64,000 nucleotides of DNA, taken from the NCBI GenBank assembly GCA_913055155.1, contig CAJXJR010000015.1, forward strand, positions 1-64,000, in the 5' to 3' direction. Source of the stretch: an uncultured Erythrobacter sp. GTDB lineage: Bacteria; Pseudomonadota; Alphaproteobacteria; Sphingomonadales; Sphingomonadaceae. The notes under the pieces were generated by a model. It had not been told where the DNA came from and did no database searches. It saw only the letters and a program-made list of their open reading frames with translations. This document shows, in pieces, positions 47,622 to 56,294 of the stretch (position 1 is the stretch's first letter; each line of letters begins with the position of its first letter). Both the position numbers and the translations under genes were made by a program.

Positions 47622-48617
47622 ATGACCGACCAGACCGCCATCCCCGCAGGCATCGACCTGCTCGAGGAAATCAACCGCCTGCGCAAGGAACGCAATGCGG
47701 TGATCCTGGCGCACTATTACCAGAAGCCCGAATTGCAGGACCTGGCCGATTTCGTGGGCGATTCACTGGAACTGTCGCGCAAGGCAGCGGAAACCGATGC
47801 CGACGTGATCGCCTTTTGCGGCGTGAAGTTCATGGCCGATACGGCCAAGATCCTTTCCCCTGAAAAGATCGTCGTGCTGCCCGACATGGAAGCCGGCTGC
47901 AGCCTCGAGGATTCCTGCCCGCCGGACAAGTTCAAGGCCTTCCGCGAGAAGCACCCCGATCACATCGCGCTGACCTACATCAACTGCTCGACCGAGGTAA
48001 AAGCCCTGTCGGACGTGATCGTCACGAGCTCTTCTGCCGAGACCATTCTCGAGCAGATCCCGGAAGACCAGCCGATCATCTTCGGCCCCGATCGCCACCT
48101 TGGCGGTTACCTCAACCGCAAGTTCGGCCGCGACATGCTGCTGTGGCCGGGCGTGTGCATCGTGCACGAGGCGTTCAGCGAGAAGGAACTGCTGAAGCTG
48201 AAGGCGGAAAACCCCGATGCGCCCATCGCCGCGCACCCGGAATGCCCGCCGACGATCCTCGACCATGCCGACCACGTCGGCTCGACCAGTTCCATCCTCA
48301 ACTACGCCAAGACCTTCCCCGGCGACACGCTGATCGTGGCGACGGAGCCGCACATCATCCACCAGATGGAAAAGGCGCTGCCGGAAAAGACCTTCCTCGG
48401 CGCACCGGGCGCGGACGGCAACTGCAGCTGCAACATCTGCCCCTACATGGCGCTCAACACCATGGAAAAGCTCTACCTGTGCCTGCGCGACCTGGAACCG
48501 CGCATCGAGATCGAGGAAAGCCTGCGCCTGAAAGCCAAGGCCAGCCTCGACAAGATGCTGGAAATGGCCAGCGGCACCGTGGGCAAGGGTGACCTGGGCA
48601 GTCCAAGCGGGGATTGA
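47622..48617 (+). CDS. nadA: quinolinate synthase
   Basis: [4Fe-4S] enzyme condensing iminoaspartate with dihydroxyacetone phosphate to quinolinate in de novo NAD synthesis, 331 aa. Seen: AHYYQKPELQDLADFVGDSL, YINCSTEVKALSD, the HPECPP motif with cluster cysteine, and CNCSCNICPYMA near the C-terminus. The ATG at 47622 matches the conserved start; the long open frame before it is not conserved. nadB and nadC are not in the window. It overlaps a small gene by one base. Confidence 0.95.
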   Translation: MTDQTAIPAGIDLLEEINRLRKERNAVILAHYYQKPELQDLADFVGDSLELSRKAAETDADVIAFCGVKFMADTAKILSPEKIVVLPDMEAGCSLEDSCPPDKFKAFREKHPDHIALTYINCSTEVKALSDVIVTSSSAETILEQIPEDQPIIFGPDRHLGGYLNRKFGRDMLLWPGVCIVHEAFSEKELLKLKAENPDAPIAAHPECPPTILDHADHVGSTSSILNYAKTFPGDTLIVATEPHIIHQMEKALPEKTFLGAPGADGNCSCNICPYMALNTMEKLYLCLRDLEPRIEIEESLRLKAKASLDKMLEMASGTVGKGDLGSPSGD

Positions 48618-48910
48618 TGGCGCTGTTCCGGCTGATGATAGAGGGGCGTGACTATCCCGGCTTCCTGTTCGAGCAGCCGGAGACGCCCTATGGCTTCTTC
48701 ACCACGCGCTGGATCGAGGCGCCAACCCGCGCCGAGGCCGAGCAGACCGCGCTGCGCGCCGTTCGCTGGGAGTTCGAGGACCTGCTCCCCAGGCGCAAGC
48801 CCGGCATGCCCAAGCCTTCCCTCCACCTGGTCGAGGTGGAGCAGGTGGCGACCTTCCCCGAAGATGCCGTGTCGATGGGTGCGACCTGGTATCCGATGGA
48901 TGCGGAATAG
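48617..48910 (+). CDS. small protein of unknown function
   Basis: 97-aa hypothetical protein whose ATG overlaps the nadA stop (TGATG). It contains GFFTTRWIEAPTRAEAEQTALRAVRWEFEDLL and WYPMDAE at the end. The coupling to nadA and the coherent, non-repetitive sequence support a real gene. I do not recognise a family, and it has no signal or membrane segment. Confidence 0.65.
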   Translation: MALFRLMIEGRDYPGFLFEQPETPYGFFTTRWIEAPTRAEAEQTALRAVRWEFEDLLPRRKPGMPKPSLHLVEVEQVATFPEDAVSMGATWYPMDAE

Positions 48911-48949
48911 CGTGCGCAACCCACCCGCCCTTCGCGCGTTGTCCCTGGC

Positions 48950-50284
48950 ATGAAGGCCGAAATCCTGTGGGCGTGGCGTAGGCTCAACGCCAATTACTGG
49001 TTCTACCCGGCGCTGTCCGCCGTGGGCGCGCTGCTGTTGGCCTGGCTGTGCATCTGGGTTGACAGGTCCGGTCATGCCAGCTGGATGGAGGGCGCCGCCT
49101 GGCTCGCCCCCGCACGGCCCGAGGGCGCCTCCACCATGTTGCAGGTGATCGCGGGCTCGATGATCGCGGTCGCCTCCACCGTGTTTTCGATCACCATCGT
49201 TGCCGTCAGCTATGCCAGCGGCAACTACGGCCCGCGCCTGCTGGTCAATTTCATGGAGGACAGGGGCAACCAGTTCTCGCTCGCCACCTTCATCGGCACC
49301 TTCGTCTTCGCACTGACGGTGCTGCGCAGCGTGCGGGCGCCGGACGAGGTTTCCGCCATCGATGTCGCCGGCGATCCCCTGCCCGGCTTCGTACCGCAGC
49401 TGTCCCTGCTGGTGGCTTTCGTGCTGATGGGATTTTCGGTGGCGGTGCTGGTCTACTTCCTCAACCACGTGCCCTCAGCCATCCGCATCACCAAGGTGAT
49501 CGAGGGGATCGGCAGCCGCCTGCTGCGCGCGGTGGAGGCGACCTACCCGCGCGAAGGCAGCAATGACGAGCCCGAAGAGCGCCCCCGCGGCAAGCCGCTG
49601 CTCGCGAGCGAGGCGGGCTATGTGCAGCTGATCGATTTCGGAGATCTTGAACGCCTTGCCCGCAAGAACGCGCTGGAACTTTCGCTGTCGGTTCGCACGG
49701 GCGATTTCGTCCACACCGGGCTGCCGCTGCTCGAATACACCGGCGGCGATGGCGCTTCCGATGGGGAAGACGATCTGCGCGATTGCTTCACCTTGGGTTT
49801 TTCGCGCACGCCGGAACAGGACCCGCAGTTCCTGATCGACGAACTGGTGGAGATCGGGATGCGTGCCCTTTCGCCGGGCATCAACGATCCCTTCACCGCC
49901 ATCACTGCGCTGCACTGGCTGGGCGCGGCCACGGCGCAGATCGGCAGCCGCTACCTGATCAAGGATATCTGCAACGAAGACGCGGAGGACTGCCCGGTCT
50001 ATCCCCTGCCCGACGACTTCGAGCACTATGTCCAGCGCGGTTTTGGCACCATCCGCAGCGCGGTTGCCACCAGCCCCGTCGCTGCCCGTGTCATGCTTCA
50101 GGTGCTGTGCAGCGCGGCCACGACGCTGCAATCGGCAGATCGCCGCAAGGTGCTGCTGGACGAGGCGCGCAGCCTGCGCGAACAGGCGCTGATCGCGCTA
50201 GACGGGCCGGACCGGCGCGCGGTGGAAGAGCAGTTCGACGAGCTGCTGCCGAAGTTCCGGCAGGCCGGGCCTATACCGGATTGA
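48950..50284 (+). CDS. DUF2254 membrane protein
   Basis: 444 aa. Seen: four TM segments in the N-terminal half (LSAVGALLLAWLCIW, IAGSMIAVASTVFSITIVA, and two more), then a soluble C-terminal half including GYVQLIDFGDLERLARK and SPGINDPFTAITALHWLGAA, which is the signature of DUF2254. Function unknown. Its stop overlaps the stop of the convergent EamA gene by 14 bases. Confidence 0.82.
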   Translation: MKAEILWAWRRLNANYWFYPALSAVGALLLAWLCIWVDRSGHASWMEGAAWLAPARPEGASTMLQVIAGSMIAVASTVFSITIVAVSYASGNYGPRLLVNFMEDRGNQFSLATFIGTFVFALTVLRSVRAPDEVSAIDVAGDPLPGFVPQLSLLVAFVLMGFSVAVLVYFLNHVPSAIRITKVIEGIGSRLLRAVEATYPREGSNDEPEERPRGKPLLASEAGYVQLIDFGDLERLARKNALELSLSVRTGDFVHTGLPLLEYTGGDGASDGEDDLRDCFTLGFSRTPEQDPQFLIDELVEIGMRALSPGINDPFTAITALHWLGAATAQIGSRYLIKDICNEDAEDCPVYPLPDDFEHYVQRGFGTIRSAVATSPVAARVMLQVLCSAATTLQSADRRKVLLDEARSLREQALIALDGPDRRAVEEQFDELLPKFRQAGPIPD

Positions 50285-51179
50285 CCCGTGGGCGCGGTGG
50301 CGCCTTGGGGCCGGTAATGCGGGCCAGCACCAGCGCGCTGGCGACCAGCACGATCCCCACCACGTCCAGCGGCACCAGCCATTCACCGAAGACCATCCAG
50401 CCGACCAGCGCGGCCACGGCAGGCTGGGTGAGCAGGGCAATGCCGATCACCAGCGGCGGGAATTGCTTCAGGGAATAGACCAGCAACCCCTGCCCCACCA
50501 GCTGGCTGGAGAAGGCCAGCACCAGCACCGGGGTCCAGTCGGTGGGCCAGAACGGCTCCCCCAGCAGCATGGCGACGACGAACAGCACCACCACGCTGGC
50601 GCTGCTGGATACCGCCAGCAGGCTCCAGCTGCCGAAACTGCGGCGCGCATCCTGCAACAGCAGCAGGTATCCGGCATAGAGCAGGCCCGCCAGGAGGCAG
50701 AACAGGTCGCCGACAAAGTTGGCAGGCGACAGCTCCAGCGAACGGCCAAGCAAAATGCCCGCCCCGCCCAGCGCGGCAAGGATCGCGGGCCATTCCCGCC
50801 CCTTGGGCAAACGGCGCAGCATCACGAAGCCCCAGACCATCAGGATAACGCTGCCGGCATTGCCGAACAGCACGGCATTGGCGAGGCGGGTATCGCCGAT
50901 GCCGACATGCCAGCTGGCAATGTCGAGGCCGAAAAACACCCCGCCCGCCAGCACCAGCAGCACGGCCTTGCGCGGGATACCGCCCACGTGCTCTCCGCGC
51001 AGCCGGGCAATCAGGAACAGGAACGGCAGCGCCAGCGCCACCCGCCAGAAGCCCGCGCTGACCGGGCCGGTATCGGCCAGCCGCACCAGCCACGGCCCGC
51101 AGGCAAGCGCGACATTGCCCGCCAGCAGCGCGGCGAGGCCCAGCAGCCGGGTGCGCAAAGGCTCGTGACCCGTGTCCAT
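50271..51179 (-). CDS. EamA/DMT-superfamily permease
   Basis: Ten-TM drug/metabolite transporter of 302 aa formed by two EamA repeats. Seen: WLVRLADTGPVSAGFWRVALALPFLFL in repeat one and LLTQPAVAALVGWMVFGEWL in repeat two. These are generic for the family and do not tell the substrate. The ATG at 51179 opens the first TM repeat; upstream sequence in this frame antisense to the lipoprotein gene is not conserved. Confidence 0.82.
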   Translation of the reverse strand: MDTGHEPLRTRLLGLAALLAGNVALACGPWLVRLADTGPVSAGFWRVALALPFLFLIARLRGEHVGGIPRKAVLLVLAGGVFFGLDIASWHVGIGDTRLANAVLFGNAGSVILMVWGFVMLRRLPKGREWPAILAALGGAGILLGRSLELSPANFVGDLFCLLAGLLYAGYLLLLQDARRSFGSWSLLAVSSSASVVVLFVVAMLLGEPFWPTDWTPVLVLAFSSQLVGQGLLVYSLKQFPPLVIGIALLTQPAVAALVGWMVFGEWLVPLDVVGIVLVASALVLARITGPKAPPRPRVNPV

Positions 51180-51204
51180 CAGGGGGCGCGGCCTAACGCG
51201 GCGC

Positions 51205-51501
51205 CTATTCGGCCGCGACAGGCTCCGCAGCGGGTTCAGGGGCAGCGGGTTCAGGAGGTGCCTCGGGCGCCTGCGCCGGTGCTGCAGCAGGTGCTGGCGC
51301 AGCGGTTTCCTCGGGCGCGGCCAGCGGCGCCTGCGAACGCACCTGGTCCAGCGGCAGCATGGCATCGCTGATGGTGCCTTCCAGCACTTCGCCCGAAGCC
51401 TCTCGCCCGTCGTTCTCCACCTCGACCACGTCGTCGTCGCCGCAGGCCGAAAGCGCCAGCAACAGCGGCGCGGCGATAGCAAGGGTGCGGCGAATCGACA
51501 T
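51205..51501 (-). CDS. small Ala/Pro-rich lipoprotein
   Basis: 98-aa predicted lipoprotein with signal and lipobox LSAC (Cys20), then an acidic stretch (GDDDVVEVENDGREASGEVLE) and a C-terminal tail of Ala, Pro and Glu. No family recognised. It lies 2 bases after lipB on the same strand and is probably cotranscribed. Confidence 0.65.
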   Translation of the reverse strand: MSIRRTLAIAAPLLLALSACGDDDVVEVENDGREASGEVLEGTISDAMLPLDQVRSQAPLAAPEETAAPAPAAAPAQAPEAPPEPAAPEPAAEPVAAE

Positions 51502-51503
51502 GG

Positions 51504-52181
51504 TCAGGTGGTCTCCGGCTGTGCAATGGCACCAAGGAAATCCCCGGCGCGCGCCAGCAATGCCTCATCCCATTCCTCCGGCGCAACCGTCTTTCCGAGG
51601 CGCTGCATGCTGGTGACGCCGTATTCGGCAATGCCGCAAGGCACGATGCCGCCGAAATGGGAAAGGTCGGGCGACAGGTTCACGGCAAATCCGTGCATGG
51701 TCACCCAGCGCCGCACGCGCACGCCGATGGCGCCGATCTTGGCCTCGCTGCCGTCGGCCTCGTGCGTCCAGATGCCGATGCGTTCGGGCACGGCAAAGGC
51801 CTTGACCCCGAAATCGGCCAGGGTGGCGATCACCCAGCCTTCCAGCGCGTGGACGAACTGGCGCACGTCCCTGGACCGCTTCTTCAGGTCGAGCAGCACG
51901 TAGGTCACCCGCTGGCCGGGGCCGTGGTAGGTGTAGCGCCCGCCGCGCCCGGTCTCGACCACGTCGAAGCGCGGGTCGACCAGCTCGGCCGTGTCCGCGC
52001 TGGTGCCGGCGGTGTAGACCGGCGGGTGTTCCAGCATCCACACCAGTTCGCGCACGTCCTCTCCCGCAGCCAGTGCCGCATTGCGCGCTTCCTGCGCGGC
52101 CAGCGCCTCGCGATAGGGCACCTGCTCGGTGGAACGGCGCCATTCGATTGACGGGTCGAGAGGAAAGCTGGTGGCGGTCAT
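51504..52181 (-). CDS. lipB: octanoyl-[acyl-carrier-protein]:protein octanoyltransferase
   Basis: Transfers octanoate from ACP to lipoyl domains, the first step of lipoate synthesis, 225 aa. Seen: [39 protein letters not shown], the lysine in [12 protein letters not shown], and catalytic C182 in [13 protein letters not shown]. The Cys/Lys dyad is intact. A small lipoprotein gene follows 2 bases later. Confidence 0.95.
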   Translation of the reverse strand: MTATSFPLDPSIEWRRSTEQVPYREALAAQEARNAALAAGEDVRELVWMLEHPPVYTAGTSADTAELVDPRFDVVETGRGGRYTYHGPGQRVTYVLLDLKKRSRDVRQFVHALEGWVIATLADFGVKAFAVPERIGIWTHEADGSEAKIGAIGVRVRRWVTMHGFAVNLSPDLSHFGGIVPCGIAEYGVTSMQRLGKTVAPEEWDEALLARAGDFLGAIAQPETT

Positions 52182-52248
52182 GACTTGGCAATTGCGTGGC
52201 GATAGCCAGTGCGCTTATCAAGTGTTCAATCGCATTCACGAGGATCAA

Positions 52249-53085
52249 ATGGCGGAAAAACTGGACCTTGGACGCGCCTGGAACGAGGCGACCGCGCTGA
52301 TTGCTGCCAACAAGGACGTCGTCCTGATCGTGGCCGGGGTGTTTTTCTTCCTGCCCAATGTCATTTCCACCCTGCTGCTGCCCTCGCAGGAAGCGATGGT
52401 AATGCAGATGGAAGCCATGGGCGCCAATCCCGATCCGGAAGACATGATGGCCATGATCGGCGACTATTTCGCCCAGTCCTGGTGGATCTACCTGGTCTTC
52501 GGCCTGATCCAGGCCGCCGGCGTGCTGGGCCTGCTGGCGCTGCTGACCGACAAGGCCCGGCCGACCGTGGGCGAAGCCCTGGGCTTCGGGGTGAAGGCAC
52601 TGGTGCCTTACCTGGTGGCCCAAATCCTGCTGGGCATGGCCCTGGTGCTGATCCCCGTGCTGCTGATCGCCTTGGGCGCGGCAGTAAATGAAGGCGTGGG
52701 GGTTCTGCTGGGCATGATCGGCCTGGTGGTTGCCGTATACGTGTGGATCAAGTTTTCGCTGCTTTCGCCCGTGATCGCGATCGAGAAGACGATGAACCCG
52801 GTGAAGGCGCTGGGCCGATCATGGCAGCTGACGAAGGGCAACTCCTTCCGCCTGCTGGCTTTCTATATCCTGCTGATCCTGGCCGCCGGGATCCTGTCCG
52901 CCATCGCCAGCATGCTGCTCAGCCTGTTCGCGGTGCTGGGCGACGAGATCGGCCTGTTCGCCATGGCCATCGGCGGCGGGCTGGTAAGCCTGGCCTTCAC
53001 CACGATCATGCTGGCCGTGCTGGCCTCCGTCCACCGGCAATTGTCGGGCGGGGTCGAGGGCGGGGTCGGCCAGACCTTCGACTAG
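52249..53085 (+). CDS. YciC-like multi-pass membrane protein
   Basis: 278-aa protein with about six hydrophobic segments, starting MAEKLDLGRAWNEATALIAANK. The layout, with a conserved NPVKALGRSWQLTKGN loop before the last two helices, resembles YciC and DUF975/UPF0259 proteins of unknown function. The ATG at 52249 has an AGGA site; the open frame upstream lies antisense to lipB. It converges with the ArsC-like gene 21 bases downstream. Confidence 0.72.
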   Translation: MAEKLDLGRAWNEATALIAANKDVVLIVAGVFFFLPNVISTLLLPSQEAMVMQMEAMGANPDPEDMMAMIGDYFAQSWWIYLVFGLIQAAGVLGLLALLTDKARPTVGEALGFGVKALVPYLVAQILLGMALVLIPVLLIALGAAVNEGVGVLLGMIGLVVAVYVWIKFSLLSPVIAIEKTMNPVKALGRSWQLTKGNSFRLLAFYILLILAAGILSAIASMLLSLFAVLGDEIGLFAMAIGGGLVSLAFTTIMLAVLASVHRQLSGGVEGGVGQTFD

Positions 53086-53106
53086 GCCGCCCCGCGCGGC
53101 CAGCGG

Positions 53107-53451
53107 TCAGAGGATTTCCTCGACCTTTTCCACCGGACGGCACAGTCGCACGCCCTTTTCGGTTTCCACCAGCGGGCGCTCGATCAGCCTGGGGTCGGCG
53201 GCCATGGCATCCAGCACGGTGTCGGCATCGGCTTGCGGCAGCCCGCGCTCCTTCGCGTCGGTGCCCGACAGGCGCAGGCCCTCGGCCGGCGCCATGCCCG
53301 CATCGGCGTAGAGCTGCGCCAGCTTCTCGCGGCTGGGCGGGTTCTTCAGGTACTGCACCACCTCCACTTCCACGCCGTCGCGATCCTGCAGGATGGCCAG
53401 CGTGTTGCGGGACTTGCTGCAATTGGGGTTGTGCCAGATGGTCGCCTTCAC
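53107..53451 (-). CDS. ArsC/YfgD-family thioredoxin-fold reductase
   Basis: 114-aa ArsC-family protein. Seen: NPNCSKSRNT with catalytic Cys11, LSGTDAKERGLP, and PRLIERPLVETEKGVRLCRP, the substrate-binding arginine region. The CSKSR motif is of the YfgD type, whose arsenate reductase activity is not established, rather than classical plasmid ArsC (CGTSR). No ars operon genes are nearby, so a role in arsenic resistance is only a possibility. Confidence 0.88.
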   Translation of the reverse strand: MKATIWHNPNCSKSRNTLAILQDRDGVEVEVVQYLKNPPSREKLAQLYADAGMAPAEGLRLSGTDAKERGLPQADADTVLDAMAADPRLIERPLVETEKGVRLCRPVEKVEEIL

Positions 53452-53531
53452 GCGAATTCTCCTCTTCCGAAACTCTGCCGCCCCCTAGCGCGCGAACTTT
53501 TTTGCGCCAATGGCACATTTGGTGTTGCCAC

Positions 53532-53546
53532 TGAAAATCATTCTCA
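53532..53546. promoter_or_regulatory. Fur box upstream of the siderophore receptor
   Basis: TGAAAATCATTCTCA differs at one position from the perfect inverted heptamer TGAGAATCATTCTCA of classical Fur sites. It lies about 53 bases before the apparent receptor start, so iron-dependent repression by Fur is likely. Confidence 0.7.
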
Positions 53547-53598
53547 ATACAGGTGCTCTTGCAAATCAATTGCAATAAGAATCGTAGGGGAAGACACT

Positions 53599-55692
53599 AT
53601 CCGTACCGCAACCGCCCGCCTTGCACTGCTCGCAAGCGCCGCCACCATCGCTCCAACGCCTGCCCTGGCCAATGCCGCCGCGGAGGCGCAGCGCGATTAC
53701 CTGCCCAGCAACATCATCGTCACCGGGCAGCGCGAAACCTACGTCGGCGATGACGGCAGCACCGGCACCAAGACGCCCACGCCCATCATCGACGTGCCGC
53801 AGGCCGTCACCGTCATCACCGCAGACCAGCTGGAAGACCAGGGCGTCACCAGCCTGAACGATGCCCTGCGATTCGTGCCCGGCGTCAGCCTGGAAACGGG
53901 CGAAGGCCACCGTGACGAGGTGTTCATTCGCGGGCAGGAAACCACGGCGGATTTCTACCTCGACGGGCTGCGCGACGACGCGCAGTACTATCGTCCGCTC
54001 TACAACGTGGAGCGCGTGGAAGTGCTGAAAGGCGCCAACGCACTGATCTTCGGCCGCGGCGCAGGCGGCGGCGCGATCAACCGCGTATCCAAGGTGGCCG
54101 AATTGGGCATGCCCGAATACGCCCTTGGCGCGCAGGTCGACAGCTTCGGCGCCTTTGCCCTGAATGCCGATGCCAACCTGCCCGTGGGCGACGCCGTCGC
54201 TGTCCGCCTGAACGGCACTTACGAGGAATTCGACAATCACCGCGATGTCTACGACGGTCGCTTCATCGGCTTTTCGCCCACGCTCACCGCGCAGCTTGGC
54301 CCCGATACCCGTCTCTACGCCTGGTACACCTATGACGATGACGAGCGCGTGGTCGATCGCGGCCTGCCCTCGCTGAACGGCGGCCCGCTGCGGGGTTATG
54401 ACGAAACCTTCTTCGGCGATGCCGACTACAATTTCAGCGATGTCGAAGTGCATATCGCCCGCACCCGGCTGGAGCACGATTTCAGCGAGGCCTGGAGCCT
54501 CAATGCCAGCCTGCTCTATGCCGACTACGACAAGTTCTATTCCAACATCGTGCCCGGTGGCGGCACCACCGCGACTACGGTGACCCTGTCGGGCTATGAA
54601 AGCGGCACCGATCGCCAGAACCTGATCGGGCAGGTCAACCTTGTCGGCCAGTTCGACACCGGGTCGCTGGGCCACACGCTGCTGCTGGGCGCCGAGGTCG
54701 GTTCGCAGGATACCGATGCCGTGCGCAACCGCGCACTGTTCAATAACGGTGCGGACACCAGCGTCACCGTGGCGCTGGCAGACACCATCACCGTGCCCGC
54801 CTTCACCCTGGCGCCGCAGCGCGCCAGCATGTCGGAGCTGTCGACCCTGTCGTTCTACGCACAGGAACAGCTGGATATCGGCATGCTGCAGCTGGTGGCG
54901 GGCGTGCGCTTCGACCGCTTCGACCTTGAAAGCACCGACCTGATTTCGGGCTTCGACGGCGCGCGGGTGGACGAACGCTGGAGCCCGCGCTTCGGCGCGA
55001 TCCTCAAGCCGCAGGATAACCTGTCGATCTACGCCAGCTATGCCGAAAGCTTCCTGCCGCAATCGGGCAACCAGTTCACCGTGCTCAGCCAGCAGTCTGG
55101 ATCGCTCGATCCGGAAACCTTCGAGAACATCGAGCTGGGCGTGAAATATGCCCCGCATCCCGAACTGCTGCTGACGGCGGCAGTGTTCCGCCTGACCCGG
55201 TCCAACACCACGGCACCCGATCCGGCCAACACCGGGCTGGTGGTACTGGCCGGCGAAAGCGAAGTCGAAGGCTTCGAACTGGGGCTGGTGGGCGAGCCGG
55301 TCGACGGCCTTTCTCTGAGCCTGGGCTATGCCTATCTCGATGGCGAGATCACCTCCACCACCACATCGGCAGCCGCCGGCACGGTGTTGCAGCAGGTGCC
55401 AGAGCACCAGATCACCGCTTGGGCGCGTTACGACGTTACCGACAGGCTGGGCTTCGGCGCCGGGCTTACCCACCTGTCGGAGCAGTTTGCCTCGCTCAGC
55501 AACAACGTGGTGATGCCCGCCTACACGCGGGTGGATGCAGCGGTATTCTTCGAAGCGACAGAGACGCTGTCACTGCAACTGAATGTCGAGAACCTGTTCG
55601 GCGAGGAATACTATCCCAGCGCCCACGGCGACAACAACATCCAGCCCGGCGCTCCGCTGAGCGCCAGCTTCGGTGCGAGGTTGGTGTTCTGA
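53599..55692 (+). CDS. TonB-dependent siderophore receptor, non-canonical start
   Basis: Outer-membrane ferric-siderophore importer of about 697 aa. Seen: signal-like start (RTATARLALLASAATI, cleavage after PALA), PIIDVPQAVTVITADQLEDQ, plug motifs EVFIRGQETTADFYLDGLRDDAQYY and VEVLKGANALIFGRGAGGGAINR, and a barrel ending ASFGARLVF. No ATG, GTG or TTG lies in frame between 53452 and the signal peptide. The codon 5 bases after an AGGGGAAG ribosome site is ATC at 53599, where ATG would be expected. A Fur box at 53532 supports an iron-uptake role. The coordinate given assumes ATC is the start. Confidence 0.8.
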   Translation: MRTATARLALLASAATIAPTPALANAAAEAQRDYLPSNIIVTGQRETYVGDDGSTGTKTPTPIIDVPQAVTVITADQLEDQGVTSLNDALRFVPGVSLETGEGHRDEVFIRGQETTADFYLDGLRDDAQYYRPLYNVERVEVLKGANALIFGRGAGGGAINRVSKVAELGMPEYALGAQVDSFGAFALNADANLPVGDAVAVRLNGTYEEFDNHRDVYDGRFIGFSPTLTAQLGPDTRLYAWYTYDDDERVVDRGLPSLNGGPLRGYDETFFGDADYNFSDVEVHIARTRLEHDFSEAWSLNASLLYADYDKFYSNIVPGGGTTATTVTLSGYESGTDRQNLIGQVNLVGQFDTGSLGHTLLLGAEVGSQDTDAVRNRALFNNGADTSVTVALADTITVPAFTLAPQRASMSELSTLSFYAQEQLDIGMLQLVAGVRFDRFDLESTDLISGFDGARVDERWSPRFGAILKPQDNLSIYASYAESFLPQSGNQFTVLSQQSGSLDPETFENIELGVKYAPHPELLLTAAVFRLTRSNTTAPDPANTGLVVLAGESEVEGFELGLVGEPVDGLSLSLGYAYLDGEITSTTTSAAAGTVLQQVPEHQITAWARYDVTDRLGFGAGLTHLSEQFASLSNNVVMPAYTRVDAAVFFEATETLSLQLNVENLFGEEYYPSAHGDNNIQPGAPLSASFGARLVF

Positions 55693-55713
55693 CGGGCTAA
55701 TCCGAACCCCAGA

Positions 55714-56280
55714 CTAATCGGAACCCAAGTCGTCCGGGCTGGCATCCTCCACGCGCATACCCGGAACGGCGCGCGCCGCGTCTGCAGGGTCTATACCCGG
55801 TGCAGGCGCGGCGCTTATCGTTTCGCGCCTGCGCATTACCCGGCCGGCGCGCTGCACCGCGCGCACAAGCCGGGGATAGACGCCGCAACGGCACAGGTTG
55901 GGGATGGCATCCCTGATCTGCGCCTCGCTCGGATCGGGGTTGCCGCGCAGCAAACCTGCCGCGGCGATGGCGATCCCCGGCGTGCAGAACCCGCACTGGA
56001 TCGCCTGTTCAGCCACCAGCGCCTGCTGCACCGGGTGCGAACGGTCGCGGCTGAGCCCTTCGATCGTGGTGATGAAGCGCCCCTCGGCCTCGCCGATGGT
56101 GACAAGGCAACTGCGCAGCGCCTCGCCATCCACCAGCACCATGCAGGCGCCGCAGTCGCCCGCGCCGCAACCGTACTTGGTGCCAGTAAGATTGGCCGCG
56201 TCGCGCAGCGCGTGCAGCAATGGCGTGTCCGGGTCCATGTCGAAATCGACAGGCCGCTCGTTCACCGTCATTGCCGTCAT
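55714..56280 (-). CDS. (2Fe-2S)-binding small subunit of a molybdenum hydroxylase
   Basis: 188-aa protein with two 2Fe-2S sites. Seen: the plant-type ferredoxin cluster KYGCGAGDCGACMV with a later C (LRSCLVT), and the second, all-helical cluster site QCGFCTPG and NLCRCGVYPR. This is the small subunit type of isoquinoline 1-oxidoreductase or CO dehydrogenase CoxS, which normally works with a molybdopterin large subunit. No large subunit is in the window. The C-terminal 35 residues are an acidic/Ala extension. It is minus-strand beside a class II aldolase. Confidence 0.85.
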   Translation of the reverse strand: MTAMTVNERPVDFDMDPDTPLLHALRDAANLTGTKYGCGAGDCGACMVLVDGEALRSCLVTIGEAEGRFITTIEGLSRDRSHPVQQALVAEQAIQCGFCTPGIAIAAAGLLRGNPDPSEAQIRDAIPNLCRCGVYPRLVRAVQRAGRVMRRRETISAAPAPGIDPADAARAVPGMRVEDASPDDLGSD

Positions 56281-56294
56281 GCGTCAGGAGCCTG

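Noticed and set aside
53233-53598. ATG at 53233 as the start of the siderophore receptor
   Set aside because: It would run through the ArsC-like gene on the other strand, has no homology there, and places the signal peptide about 120 residues inside the protein.
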